Source of the DNA: Planctomycetota bacterium
Lineage (GTDB): Bacteria; Planctomycetota; Planctomycetia; Planctomycetales; Planctomycetaceae
DNA length: 64,000 nucleotides
Reading direction: 5' to 3'
Assembly (NCBI GenBank): GCA_016872645.1
Contig: VGZH01000002.1
Span: forward strand, 1-64,000
How positions within the stretch are numbered: position 1 is the stretch's first letter; each line of letters starts with the position of its first letter. The translations under genes and the position numbers were made by a program. Under the pieces are notes generated by a model. The model was not told where the DNA came from, ran no database searches, and was given only the letters and a program-made list of their open reading frames with translations. This document shows positions 1-8,433 of the stretch, one piece after another.

Positions 1-2
1 TC

Positions 3-1286
3 TCCGCGTTGATCCTCAAGAAACTGAAGCAGGACGCTGAAACTCAAGTTGGCCCAATCGCCAACGCGGTCATCACCGTTCCCTACTATTTCAATGACGT
101 GCGCCGCAAAGCAACGCAAGATGCCGGTCGTATCGCCGGGCTGAACGTCATCGACATCATCAACGAGCCGACTGCCGCGACATTGGCCTACGCCTGGACG
201 AAAGGCGAGTTAGGACGCGTCGATCTTGAACAAAAAGAACGCACCGTCATCGTTTATGACTTGGGTGGCGGAACATTCGACGTGACCGTCGTGCGCTACT
301 CGCCGACGCACTTCAAGGTGCTGGCGACCGACGGCGACGTGATGCTCGGCGGACTCGACTGGACACGCCGGATCGTCGATCACATCTCGATGCAATTCAA
401 AACTAAATTTGGTGTCGATCCGCGCGAGGATCCAGAAACGTTGCAGTCGCTCAGTCAAGATTGCGAATTGGTAAAACGCGAACTTTCGCAAAGGGCTCAG
501 ACGCAGATCACCGTCTACTGCAAAGGGAATTCGTTGACTCTCGCGCTGACCCGCGGTGACTTTGAGCGGATGACCGCCGATCTGTTGCAGCGCACGCGCG
601 ATACCACTGAACTGGTGCTACAACAATCGGGAGTCAGTACGAAAGACCTGGATGACCTGATTTTGGTCGGCGGTTCGACGTACATGCCCATCGTCGAAAA
701 AATGCTGACCGAAGTCACTGGCCGGACACCCTCACGTGACGTGGTACCGGAAGAGGCGGTGGCTCAAGGTGCGGCCATTCACGCGGCGATTCTCGAAGCC
801 AAGGCTACTGGGGGCGAAAGTCGCATGGGAAAAATGATTATCAACCGGCTCCGTTCGGTGCAGACCAGCGACGTCAATTCGCACTCGCTGGGGGTCAAAA
901 TCACCGACCCGAAAAATCCTGGCCGCAAGATCAACCACATCATGATTCCCAAGAACACTTCGATTCCTTTCAGCGTCAAGCAGAAGTTCGTGACCACGAC
1001 CGCCAATCAACAGCGGATTCACGTCACTGTGCTAGAAGGGGACGCGATGGATCCCGATGCCTGCGAACAGATTGGCGACTTCTACATCACAGGCTTGCCA
1101 TCGAACCTACCCGCCGGATCGCCAGTCGAGGTGACTTACTCGTACGATTCGAATGGCCGCATCAATTGCACCGGCATGGAGTTGACCAGCCGACAAGCTG
1201 CCTCCACCGAGATCGTCCGCGCCGGTTTGCAGAATACTGACGTGGACATCTTCGAAACGCTCGCACGGGACTATCACATTGAATAA
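3..1286 (+). CDS. Hsp70 (DnaK-like) chaperone, 5'-truncated by the window edge
   Basis: ATP-dependent chaperone of the Hsp70 family. The frame is open at the window edge, so the first part of the nucleotide-binding domain is missing; the first in-frame start-like codon (TTG at 9) is not the true start. Visible motifs include AVITVPYYFND, INEPTAATLAY and the phosphate-2 loop YDLGGGTFDV, then ILVGGSTYMP near the end of the ATPase domain. A beta-rich substrate-binding domain follows (roughly the last 150 residues: IPKNTSIPFSVKQ, then VTVLEGDA). The protein stops soon after this domain, so the helical lid is short or absent compared with DnaK, which suggests an accessory Hsp70 rather than the housekeeping one. 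The next gene starts 80 bp downstream and begins with a J-like region, so the two probably work as a pair. Confidence 0.93.
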   Translation, partial: SALILKKLKQDAETQVGPIANAVITVPYYFNDVRRKATQDAGRIAGLNVIDIINEPTAATLAYAWTKGELGRVDLEQKERTVIVYDLGGGTFDVTVVRYSPTHFKVLATDGDVMLGGLDWTRRIVDHISMQFKTKFGVDPREDPETLQSLSQDCELVKRELSQRAQTQITVYCKGNSLTLALTRGDFERMTADLLQRTRDTTELVLQQSGVSTKDLDDLILVGGSTYMPIVEKMLTEVTGRTPSRDVVPEEAVAQGAAIHAAILEAKATGGESRMGKMIINRLRSVQTSDVNSHSLGVKITDPKNPGRKINHIMIPKNTSIPFSVKQKFVTTTANQQRIHVTVLEGDAMDPDACEQIGDFYITGLPSNLPAGSPVEVTYSYDSNGRINCTGMELTSRQAASTEIVRAGLQNTDVDIFETLARDYHIE

Positions 1287-1366
1287 GTCGGAATGGGGAA
1301 CTCAGAAATCGAAACTTTGATTTCTCTGGATTCGATCTTCCGGACTCCACCTTCAAAGGAACCGCA

Positions 1367-2431
1367 GTGGCATTGGATGTCTACAAGGATTGGCTCGGCA
1401 TTCCCGATGGACCGCGTCCGCCGGATCACTACACGCTGTTGCGGTTGGTGCAGTTTGAGGACAACACTGAGAAAATTCGCGCGAACTACCGCAAGCTCAA
1501 CACGCACGTCCGCAAGTACGCGACCGGACAATACTCGATTCCCTCTCAGGAACTGCTCAATGAGTTGGCCAAGGCGATGCTGCTGCTGACCGACCCGGAG
1601 CGCAAGCGAGAATACGACGAAAGCCAAGGTCGAGAATTCCCCGAAGAGCTGTCTCGCAGCGGCAACCGCCTAACCGAAAACGTGCTCGCCGAACAGGGCA
1701 CGATCACCAAGCAGCAGATCAGTGAGCTCAAGGAATTTGCCGACAGGCGCGGCCTGACAGTGCGTGACGCCGTTGTGCAAATGAAGCTAACGGACGTCGA
1801 CACCGCCACGCGAGCGTTCGCCGCTGAACTCGGTCTGTCGTACGTCGATCTCTCGGAAACGATCCCCGACGACACTGTGCTCGATCGCGTCGCGCGAGCC
1901 TCTGTGCGGCGCAATTCAATCATTCCGCTGTTCGTCGACGACGACTGCATCCTGGTCGCCTGCACGGATGAAATCTCCGATGAGCTGGAGCAAGAACTCC
2001 GACTGATCTTCGATCTTCCCGTGCGTCCTGTGCTCGCCGCTCCGCCAGCGATCAATCAGGCCATTTCCAAGTATTACCCACCTGGGACGCGAGAGACCCC
2101 CGTCGTCGTCAAGAAGGAAACTCCAGCCGCGCCGGAACCGAAGAAAAGCAGAAAGTCCGGCAAGGCTGAGAATCAACCAGCCGCCGCACCAGTCCCGAAA
2201 ACTGCGGCCGCCGGTCCACGCCGCTATTGGTCACAGCTCACCCCGGACGAGCAAGCCAGCCGCAAACAGCTCGGTTATCTCATCATGTGCTGGGGGACGA
2301 TCGGTTCGGTCATTCTCGACCAGTTAGTCATCTTCAAGTTCGTCTGGCCGACATTTCCGATCTTCTTTCTGTTGCCGATCTTTGTCGTCCCTGCCGTCGT
2401 TTGGTACGTCACGAAGGTCTACTGGAAGTGA
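1367..2431 (+). CDS. J-domain-like / MshEN-like membrane protein
   Basis: Function unknown; 354 residues. Residues about 20-85 read like a J domain (DHYTLLRL at the start, LLTDPERKREYD at the end), but the HPD tripeptide that stimulates Hsp70 is absent. Residues about 105-235 resemble the N-terminal domain of type II secretion ATPases (MshEN/GspE-N): an EQGTITKQQISELKEF helix, LGLSYVDLSE, then a PLFVDDDCILVACTD strand. A Lys/Pro/Ala-rich linker follows, and two hydrophobic helices at the C-terminus (about 295-350) should anchor it in the membrane. The GTG start at 1367 is chosen because AAAGGA lies 6 bp upstream and the J-like region begins just after it. Adjacency to the Hsp70 gene supports a chaperone-linked role. 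The domain calls are motif readings, not searches. Confidence 0.8.
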   Translation: MALDVYKDWLGIPDGPRPPDHYTLLRLVQFEDNTEKIRANYRKLNTHVRKYATGQYSIPSQELLNELAKAMLLLTDPERKREYDESQGREFPEELSRSGNRLTENVLAEQGTITKQQISELKEFADRRGLTVRDAVVQMKLTDVDTATRAFAAELGLSYVDLSETIPDDTVLDRVARASVRRNSIIPLFVDDDCILVACTDEISDELEQELRLIFDLPVRPVLAAPPAINQAISKYYPPGTRETPVVVKKETPAAPEPKKSRKSGKAENQPAAAPVPKTAAAGPRRYWSQLTPDEQASRKQLGYLIMCWGTIGSVILDQLVIFKFVWPTFPIFFLLPIFVVPAVVWYVTKVYWK

Positions 2432-2439
2432 CGGCCGTT

Positions 2440-3381
2440 TCACGGCAGCGGCATCTCACCAGGACATTCGCTCTGAAACCACAGCCGCTCGCCGGTCAGC
2501 GGGTGTGCGAATTCCAGTTCGATGGCGTGCAAGGCCAAGCGTGTCGGCGGCCGATCGCTTCCCAGCAGGCCGTATTTCACGTCACCGAGAATTGGATACC
2601 CCAGCTCCGCCAAATGGATGCGGATTTGATTCGTCCGCCCGGTTTCCAGTCGGCATTCGAGCAACGTCTGGCCGTGACGCGAGACCAGCGGCTTGATATG
2701 CGTGATGGCCAGTTGAGCATCTCGTCGGTCGGTGGTTGACGATTCCGGCTGATGTTCGATGCTGCCCCGTTTGCGGTCTCCGCGATCTCGCACGAAATGA
2801 GTCCGTATCGTTTGTGCTTCGACTCGTCCCGAAACAACAGCCCAATAGACTCGACTGGGTGTCCGGGCGGCGAACTGTTCTATCAGCCGATCTCGAGCCT
2901 CCGGTGTCCGCGCGACAACCAGCAATCCGCTCGCATCTCGATCCAACCGATGCACGATAAAGACCGCACGCTTCTGATGCCGCAAGCGTCGCCCCGAATA
3001 CTCATCGATGACGCGAGGCAGCAGTTCGTCGAGCGACGGTGTTTGCGAGGCACCCGACTTTTTCAGTTCGGCCGCCGGCCGCTCGGTCAGCATGCCGGCC
3101 GGCTTTTCGACCACGACCAGATGCTCATCGAGATAACGAATGCACAGAGCCGTGTGCTGCGGTGACTTCGGCTGCGACTTGTCCGAGACACTGACAACAT
3201 CCCCCGGCGTCAAACGTCGCGCCTCGTCCTGACACATCGTCCCGTTGACGGCGACTCGTCGAGCGGCCAGCAACTCACGAGCAGCCTTCCAACTGAGATC
3301 ACCCTGCAACGCTCGCAGCGCCGCGAGAATGGTTTTCCCCGCGAGCGAATCATCGACGACTTTGTTCGGAGCGTCAGCCAT
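2440..3381 (-). CDS. RluA-family pseudouridine synthase
   Basis: Isomerises uridines in rRNA or tRNA to pseudouridine. The 313-residue protein has an N-terminal S4-like RNA-binding region (about 20-65, KAARELLAARRVAVNG) and then the RluA catalytic core. The catalytic motif HRLDRDASGLLVVAR contains the conserved Asp, and the late motifs ETGRTNQIRIHL and PILGDVKYG are intact. The start at 3381 (MADAPNK) is the first Met before the S4 region; the frame stays open further upstream but there it runs antisense through the MFS gene. The target nucleotide cannot be told from sequence. It ends head-on 8 bp from the J-like gene and lies 80 bp downstream of the MFS transporter on the same strand. Confidence 0.9.
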   Translation of the reverse strand: MADAPNKVVDDSLAGKTILAALRALQGDLSWKAARELLAARRVAVNGTMCQDEARRLTPGDVVSVSDKSQPKSPQHTALCIRYLDEHLVVVEKPAGMLTERPAAELKKSGASQTPSLDELLPRVIDEYSGRRLRHQKRAVFIVHRLDRDASGLLVVARTPEARDRLIEQFAARTPSRVYWAVVSGRVEAQTIRTHFVRDRGDRKRGSIEHQPESSTTDRRDAQLAITHIKPLVSRHGQTLLECRLETGRTNQIRIHLAELGYPILGDVKYGLLGSDRPPTRLALHAIELEFAHPLTGERLWFQSECPGEMPLP

Positions 3382-3461
3382 GTTCCAGTTCGTAGTCCAC
3401 TTTCTCAGCCAGCGGGTCGAGCGTGCGGTCGATCTGCGGATCTTCAATTGGGAGGTTGCCT

Positions 3462-4784
3462 CTACGAGTTTGCTTTGGCGTCTTGCACCGGTCTCCGCGG
3501 GTCGATGAACAACCAGGCAATCGCGGCGACGAAGAGCACTCCCGCGTAGACGAAGAAAATTGCATCCCACTGTGCTCGACCGGTGTGGCCTTTCGAAGCC
3601 ATCCAGGAGGCGAACTTGCCGGCGAAGCGCTGCGACGCCATTGCTCCCAAACCGCCTAGCGAGTTCATCAGTCCGAAGAGCGCGCCCAAGTGCCGACCGC
3701 TGACATCGGCGACCGAACCCCACCACGAGGCCAATGTAAGCACCGTCAGCATCAACGAGCCAGCGGTCCAAAGCGTCGCGATCACCGGCGTGTCGCAATA
3801 CTTGCCAATCAACAGCGAGACCGACGCCAGCGTCACGGACGTGAAACACAGCAGACGACGACAGCGAAAGCGATTGCCAGTCCGGCGCGTTAGCCAGTCG
3901 ATGATGTACCCACCGCTTAAACAGCCGATCGCTCCGCCGGTCAGAACGATGCTCGCCAGCCAACCGGACTCTCGTTCCCCACAGCCACGAGCTTCTTTCA
4001 GGTACGTCGGGTACCACGAGAAATACAGGTACGAATTGAACGCCGAGCAAGCCAAGATGAAGCCCAGCATCCAGACTTGCGAATGCGTCAAGACGGCTCG
4101 CCAAGGGATCGGTGGATGTGCCCCTGATGAACGATCCGTACCGGCCAGGATGAGTTGTCGCTCTGCTTCATTCACTGACGGATGAGACTGCGGGTCGTCA
4201 CGATACCACCTCCAAAACACGATCCCCCACAGGACACCCGGAATGCTGAGCGTCGCGAACGTCCAGCGCCAACCGATCCATTCGATGAGATACGCGGTCA
4301 CGATCGGAGCGATCGCTCCGCCCACTTGGGCCGCACAGTTGATGGCCCCCTGAGCAATGCCACGCTGCTCGATCGGATACCATCGCGACAACACGCATGC
4401 CGAGTTCGGCAATGCACCCGCTTCGCCCGCTCCAAACAGAAACCGAATCACGATGAGCGACGGCAAGCCCATCGCCGCTCCGGTCAATGCCGTGAATGCC
4501 GACCACCACATCACGATTCGAGTCAGCACGCCACGCGAGCCGAACTTGTCCCCCCACCAGCCCATCGGCACTTCAAACAGCGAGTACGACAGCGTGAACG
4601 CCATCAGCACCCATGTCATGTGGTCGTGCTCGATGTTGAGATCAACTTCGATCTTCTTCACCGCCTGACTGATGCAAATGCGGTCAATGTAAAGAATGAG
4701 GGCCAGCACGCAGAGAAACGTCAGTACCCCGTAACGGATCTTCGTGGGACGTTCCGTCAGTGGCGGTTCGATAGGTTGGCTCAT
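3462..4784 (-). CDS. MFS transporter, anion:cation symporter-like
   Basis: A 12-helix inner-membrane carrier of 440 residues. The N-terminal half resembles the anion:cation symporter family (sugar-acid carriers such as GudP/ExuT types): YIDRICISQA in helix 1, then GWWGDKFGSRGVL between helices 2 and 3, and the RFLFGAGEAGALPNS motif in helix 4. The start at 4784 (MSQPIEP) puts a short cytoplasmic tail before helix 1. An upstream in-frame Met at 4847 is possible but would add 21 residues without family support. It is transcribed away from the enolase-superfamily gene at 4955, so a shared sugar-acid pathway is a reasonable inference. The substrate is not proven. Confidence 0.85.
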   Translation of the reverse strand: MSQPIEPPLTERPTKIRYGVLTFLCVLALILYIDRICISQAVKKIEVDLNIEHDHMTWVLMAFTLSYSLFEVPMGWWGDKFGSRGVLTRIVMWWSAFTALTGAAMGLPSLIVIRFLFGAGEAGALPNSACVLSRWYPIEQRGIAQGAINCAAQVGGAIAPIVTAYLIEWIGWRWTFATLSIPGVLWGIVFWRWYRDDPQSHPSVNEAERQLILAGTDRSSGAHPPIPWRAVLTHSQVWMLGFILACSAFNSYLYFSWYPTYLKEARGCGERESGWLASIVLTGGAIGCLSGGYIIDWLTRRTGNRFRCRRLLCFTSVTLASVSLLIGKYCDTPVIATLWTAGSLMLTVLTLASWWGSVADVSGRHLGALFGLMNSLGGLGAMASQRFAGKFASWMASKGHTGRAQWDAIFFVYAGVLFVAAIAWLFIDPRRPVQDAKANS

Positions 4785-4855
4785 GCGGGCATCTCTTGGC
4801 CGGAGTATTGGCGAATCGGCAAGCGAGGATAGACTGCGATCTCTCAAGCCGCCAC

Positions 4856-4948
4856 TTTGGAGTGCGGGATGTCAGTCCCGCTTTGGAATTGGCGTTCGCT
4901 TTTCGTTCAAAAACTCCAAAGCGGTGCTGACACACCGTATTCCGAAGG
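4856..4948. repeat. Family A inverted-repeat cassette, copy A1
   Basis: Left arm (about 4856-4887) and right arm (about 4914-4948) are inverted copies of a GGAGTGCGG...GTCAG...CCGCTTTGG unit, and each arm can also fold on itself. The right arm is the canonical GCGGTGCTGACACACCG form and ends in GAAGG, about 6 bp before the ATG at 4955. Five more copies occur in the window (21498, 26172, 27387, 39894, 61507). Confidence 0.85.
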
Positions 4949-4954
4949 GTCGTC

Positions 4955-6073
4955 ATGCAGATTACGCACGTCGAAGTCATCCCCGTTCGCATTCCACTCA
5001 AGCCGGCGCGGTACATGGTCACGGCGCTCGGTTGGCATACGGAATCAAAATACTTGCTGATCCGAATCGGTACCGATGCCGGCATCGAAGGAATCGGCGA
5101 AGCGACCGTCATGCCAAATTGGAGTGGCGAGACCGTGTGGGGGGCGAAGGCGATCCTCGACAACGTGCTCGCGCCGAGCGTCATCGGGGCCGATCCAACG
5201 AATATCGAGGATATCGACCGCCGTATGGACAAGGTAACGCGGCACAACTGGTTCGCGAAGTCGGCGATCGAGATGGCCTGCTGGGACATCGCCGGCAAAG
5301 CCGCGAACAAGCCGGTTTATGAATTGCTCGGCGGTGCAGTTCGGCCGCTGACCGTCCGCTGCCGGTTCTCGATGGGAGCGTACGAGCCAGATCGAGCGAA
5401 GGCTCGCGCGCTGGAACTTGTCAGCGAGGGCTTCACGACGATCAAGGTGAAGGTCGGCGGAGCGGCGGAAGCGGATATCACTCGCGTCCGCACCGTGCGG
5501 GAGGCGATCGGACCGAAGCTTGGCCTGACGATTGACGCGAATTGCGGCTGGGATGCCGACACGGCGATTCACTGCGTCAACGCGCTGGAGGACTGCAACA
5601 TCGCACTCGACGAGCAGCCGACGCACGACGGCGATTACGCGGCGTTGGCTCGCGTGAAGCGCGCGACGAAGCCGCCGGTTATGGCGGACGACATGTGCTT
5701 CGACATGATTCACGCGCGCGAGCTGATTCGGAACGACGCCTGCGATCTGATCAGCGTCTATCCCGGCAAGAACGGCGGCATCCGCAAGTCGAAGGCGATC
5801 GTCGAATTCGCGGCGTCGAATAACGTCAAATGCAGCATCGGCTCAAATTTGGAGTGGGATGTCGGGACTGCTGCGATGATGCACCTGGTCGTCGCCTGCC
5901 CAAATATGCGCGTCGAAGAGTTCCCCGGTGATATCCTCGGCCCGACGTACCACGAGGTCCGCATCGCCAAGAATCCGGTCGCAATCGACGGCCCCCTGGT
6001 GACGATTAGCGACCGCCCCGGCCTGGGTGTCGATGTCGACTGGCAGATTGTGCGCGAACACCCACTTGGATAA
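4955..6073 (+). CDS. Mandelate racemase/muconate lactonizing enzyme family protein
   Basis: Enolase-superfamily enzyme of 372 residues, which abstracts a proton alpha to a carboxylate using Mg2+. The N-terminal capping domain (about 1-125) is followed by the barrel. The KxK motif is at about 164-166 (KVKVG), metal ligands are probably D194, E220 and D245, and a second Lys lies near residue 272, as in the muconate lactonizing subgroup. The family covers cycloisomerases, dipeptide epimerases and sugar-acid dehydratases; the exact reaction cannot be assigned. The divergent neighbour is a sugar-acid-type MFS transporter, which favours a role in uptake and breakdown of a carboxylate. The ribosome-binding site GAAGG comes from the right arm of repeat A1. 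Confidence 0.88.
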   Translation: MQITHVEVIPVRIPLKPARYMVTALGWHTESKYLLIRIGTDAGIEGIGEATVMPNWSGETVWGAKAILDNVLAPSVIGADPTNIEDIDRRMDKVTRHNWFAKSAIEMACWDIAGKAANKPVYELLGGAVRPLTVRCRFSMGAYEPDRAKARALELVSEGFTTIKVKVGGAAEADITRVRTVREAIGPKLGLTIDANCGWDADTAIHCVNALEDCNIALDEQPTHDGDYAALARVKRATKPPVMADDMCFDMIHARELIRNDACDLISVYPGKNGGIRKSKAIVEFAASNNVKCSIGSNLEWDVGTAAMMHLVVACPNMRVEEFPGDILGPTYHEVRIAKNPVAIDGPLVTISDRPGLGVDVDWQIVREHPLG

Positions 6074-6221
6074 AGCCCAAGGTCCAAATTCCCATGGCCA
6101 AAGAACGTCCAAATCCCAAACTCCAATGAGCAATGGGGAGCGGCACGCATCACGGACAGGGCGTTTAGGATTTTGAGCTTGGGATTTCCTTGGACATTGA
6201 GATTTGGTTCTTGGGATTTTG
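6074..6221. repeat. Family E inverted repeat, copy E1 (intergenic before flhA)
   Basis: Starts right after the stop codon at 6073. The left half is rich in CCAAATCCCAA units and the right half in TTGGGATTTCCTTGGACATT units, so the two halves are imperfect inverted copies. The same arrangement recurs at 21926-22070 inside the BMC operon. The remaining 130 bases to flhA hold no recognisable gene. Confidence 0.75.
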
Positions 6222-6351
6222 AACCCAAAACCGGTCTCGACTCGTCTTCATTAATTCGTCTATCAATCCGTTCCTCTCCGAGCCGACCGCCCGGTCAGCT
6301 CAATCATCACTTCCCCGAATCACTCCCCTTCAGCTTGCCTCGGAGGCATGG

Positions 6352-8433
6352 ATGCCGCCGTCTGCGGTTGGTCCGCGTTCGTGGTTGCGCGAATCGCGCG
6401 GGATTATTTTCCCGGCGCTGATCGTGGGCTCGGTCGTTGCGCTGGTGACGCCGTTGCCGCCGATGCTGATGGACTTGCTGTTGGCCGCAAATATCACAGT
6501 CTCGGTTCTGATTCTGCTGACCACGGTTTACGTCGGCCGACCGCTGGAATTCAGCTCATTTCCTGCGATTTTGCTGGGGGCAACGCTCGCTCGACTGGTT
6601 CTGAACGTGGCCTCCACGCGGCTGGTTTTGACTCGCGGCGGTAGCGACGGCACGCAAGCGGCCGGCAAAGTCATTGAAGCCTTTTCGCAGTTCGTCGCGG
6701 GAGAACAGATTGCGGTTGGCGTTGTCATTTTTTTGATCGTTGTCGCGATTCAATTCCTGGTCATCACGAAGGGGACGACTCGCATCAGTGAAGTCGCTGC
6801 TCGATTCGCGCTGGACGGATTACCGGGCAAGCAGTTGGCGATTGATGCCGACCTCAACGCCGGAGCGATCACGCACGAGCAGGCTCGAGGGCGACGCGAT
6901 GACCTGATCCGGCAAGCGGACTTCTACGCGGCGATGGATGGAGCCAGCAAATTCGTTCGCGGTGATGCGGTCGCCGGGTTAGTCATCATGGCGGTCAACA
7001 TCGTCGGCGGCCTGTACATGGGGGTGTTCGAAAACGACATGCCCATCGGCGATGCGGCCGACGTTTTCACGAGACTGACGATCGGCGACGGGCTGGTCAG
7101 CCAAGTCCCGGCATTTTTGATTTCGCTGGCGGCTGGGTTGATCGTGACTCGCTCGTCGAGCGACAGCAATCTGCGACGCGATGTTGTGCATCAAACCTTC
7201 CGGCATCCCGAAGCGTTGTTTTTGGCGGCGGCGTTTCTGTCGGCAATGAGCTTCACCGGTCTCCCCACGCTGCCACTGATCGCAATGGCTGCGGGATGCG
7301 CCCTCGTCGGAACGTTGCTGCGCAAGTCAAACGGCCCACCGCCAACGTCATCCGCAACGAGCGCCACGCCGGACAACCCTCCGCTGAAAGTCGAAGACTT
7401 TTTGCGAGTCGATCCGATGGAACTGACCATCGGCCCCGGCCTCGTGACACTGGCCCAGAACGGGGACTTGCTGACTCAGATTTCGGCCGTGAGAACGCAG
7501 ATCGCGCATGAACTCGGTATGTTGCTGCCGAAGATGCGGATCAAGGACAACCTCCGAGCGGAACCGTTCACTTACGAACTGAAACTGCGAGGTATTCCGG
7601 TGGCATCCGGCGAAGCGCGCATCGATCGGTTGCTGGCCGTTCGGACGTCGTTCGTCTCGGGCGAACTCGTTGGCCAACGCACCACCGATCCTGCAACAGA
7701 TCGGCCGGCGGTTTGGATTGAGCCGGCGCAGCGCGATCGCGCGGAATTACTCGGATATCACGTTCAGAATCCGAGCGATGCTCTATTCGCACACCTGCAT
7801 GAGGTTGTCCGTGAACACGCTGCGGAACTGCTGACTCGGCAGCAAGTGCATGGCCTGCTCGACAACCTGCGGCTGACGTCACCCAAAGTTGTTGACGAGT
7901 TGGTGCCGACGCTGATCAAGCCAGCTCAGGTGCATCAAGTTCTGGAAAACCTGTTGCGCGAACGGGTGCCGATTCGCGATCTCGAAACGATTCTGGAAAC
8001 GCTCGGCGACTATTGCGAACGGACGCAAAACACGGCCTTGCTGACGGAATACGTTCGCTCGACATTGGCTCGGACGATTTGTCAGCGGCATCGCAACGAA
8101 CAGAGAGTGCTGCACGTGCTGACGCTCGATCCGGACCTCGAAGATATCATCGCCGCCGGAGTCCATTTCAACGACAGCAGCGTGTCCGTGAAGTTGTCGC
8201 TAGCAACGAGCGATGCGATTCGGCAATCACTCACCGAAGCGCTGGCGGCCACCGAAGCGAGCGCCGTGCTGGCAACCTCGTCGACCGTGCGACTGGGCCT
8301 GCGGCACCTCATGGCTACCACGTTTCCTCGATTGACGATTCTCAGTTTGAACGAAATTTCTCGCGACACGCAAATCGAGTCGCTGGGGCAAGTCGCTCAC
8401 ATCGTGCCCAACGCAGGAGTACTTCATGCCTGA
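6352..8433 (+). CDS. flhA: Flagellar biosynthesis protein FlhA
   Basis: Inner-membrane core of the flagellar type III export gate; its cytoplasmic nonamer ring receives chaperone-substrate complexes. The 693-residue length is normal. Hydrophobic helices fill about residues 15-320, with the conserved FHIPEP-type cytoplasmic loop (TTRISEVAARFALDGLPGKQ, then ADFYAAMDGASKFVRGDA). The cytoplasmic domain follows, including LHEVVREHAAELLTRQ and the PIRDLETILETLGDY region. ATG 6352 has GGAGG 5 bp upstream. It overlaps flhF by 8 bp, so translation is probably coupled. Confidence 0.97.
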   Translation: MPPSAVGPRSWLRESRGIIFPALIVGSVVALVTPLPPMLMDLLLAANITVSVLILLTTVYVGRPLEFSSFPAILLGATLARLVLNVASTRLVLTRGGSDGTQAAGKVIEAFSQFVAGEQIAVGVVIFLIVVAIQFLVITKGTTRISEVAARFALDGLPGKQLAIDADLNAGAITHEQARGRRDDLIRQADFYAAMDGASKFVRGDAVAGLVIMAVNIVGGLYMGVFENDMPIGDAADVFTRLTIGDGLVSQVPAFLISLAAGLIVTRSSSDSNLRRDVVHQTFRHPEALFLAAAFLSAMSFTGLPTLPLIAMAAGCALVGTLLRKSNGPPPTSSATSATPDNPPLKVEDFLRVDPMELTIGPGLVTLAQNGDLLTQISAVRTQIAHELGMLLPKMRIKDNLRAEPFTYELKLRGIPVASGEARIDRLLAVRTSFVSGELVGQRTTDPATDRPAVWIEPAQRDRAELLGYHVQNPSDALFAHLHEVVREHAAELLTRQQVHGLLDNLRLTSPKVVDELVPTLIKPAQVHQVLENLLRERVPIRDLETILETLGDYCERTQNTALLTEYVRSTLARTICQRHRNEQRVLHVLTLDPDLEDIIAAGVHFNDSSVSVKLSLATSDAIRQSLTEALAATEASAVLATSSTVRLGLRHLMATTFPRLTILSLNEISRDTQIESLGQVAHIVPNAGVLHA

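Noticed and set aside
2440-4104. A 554-residue minus-strand frame that extends the RluA protein upstream.
   Set aside because: The first part is antisense-frame translation of the MFS gene; the conserved protein begins at 3381.
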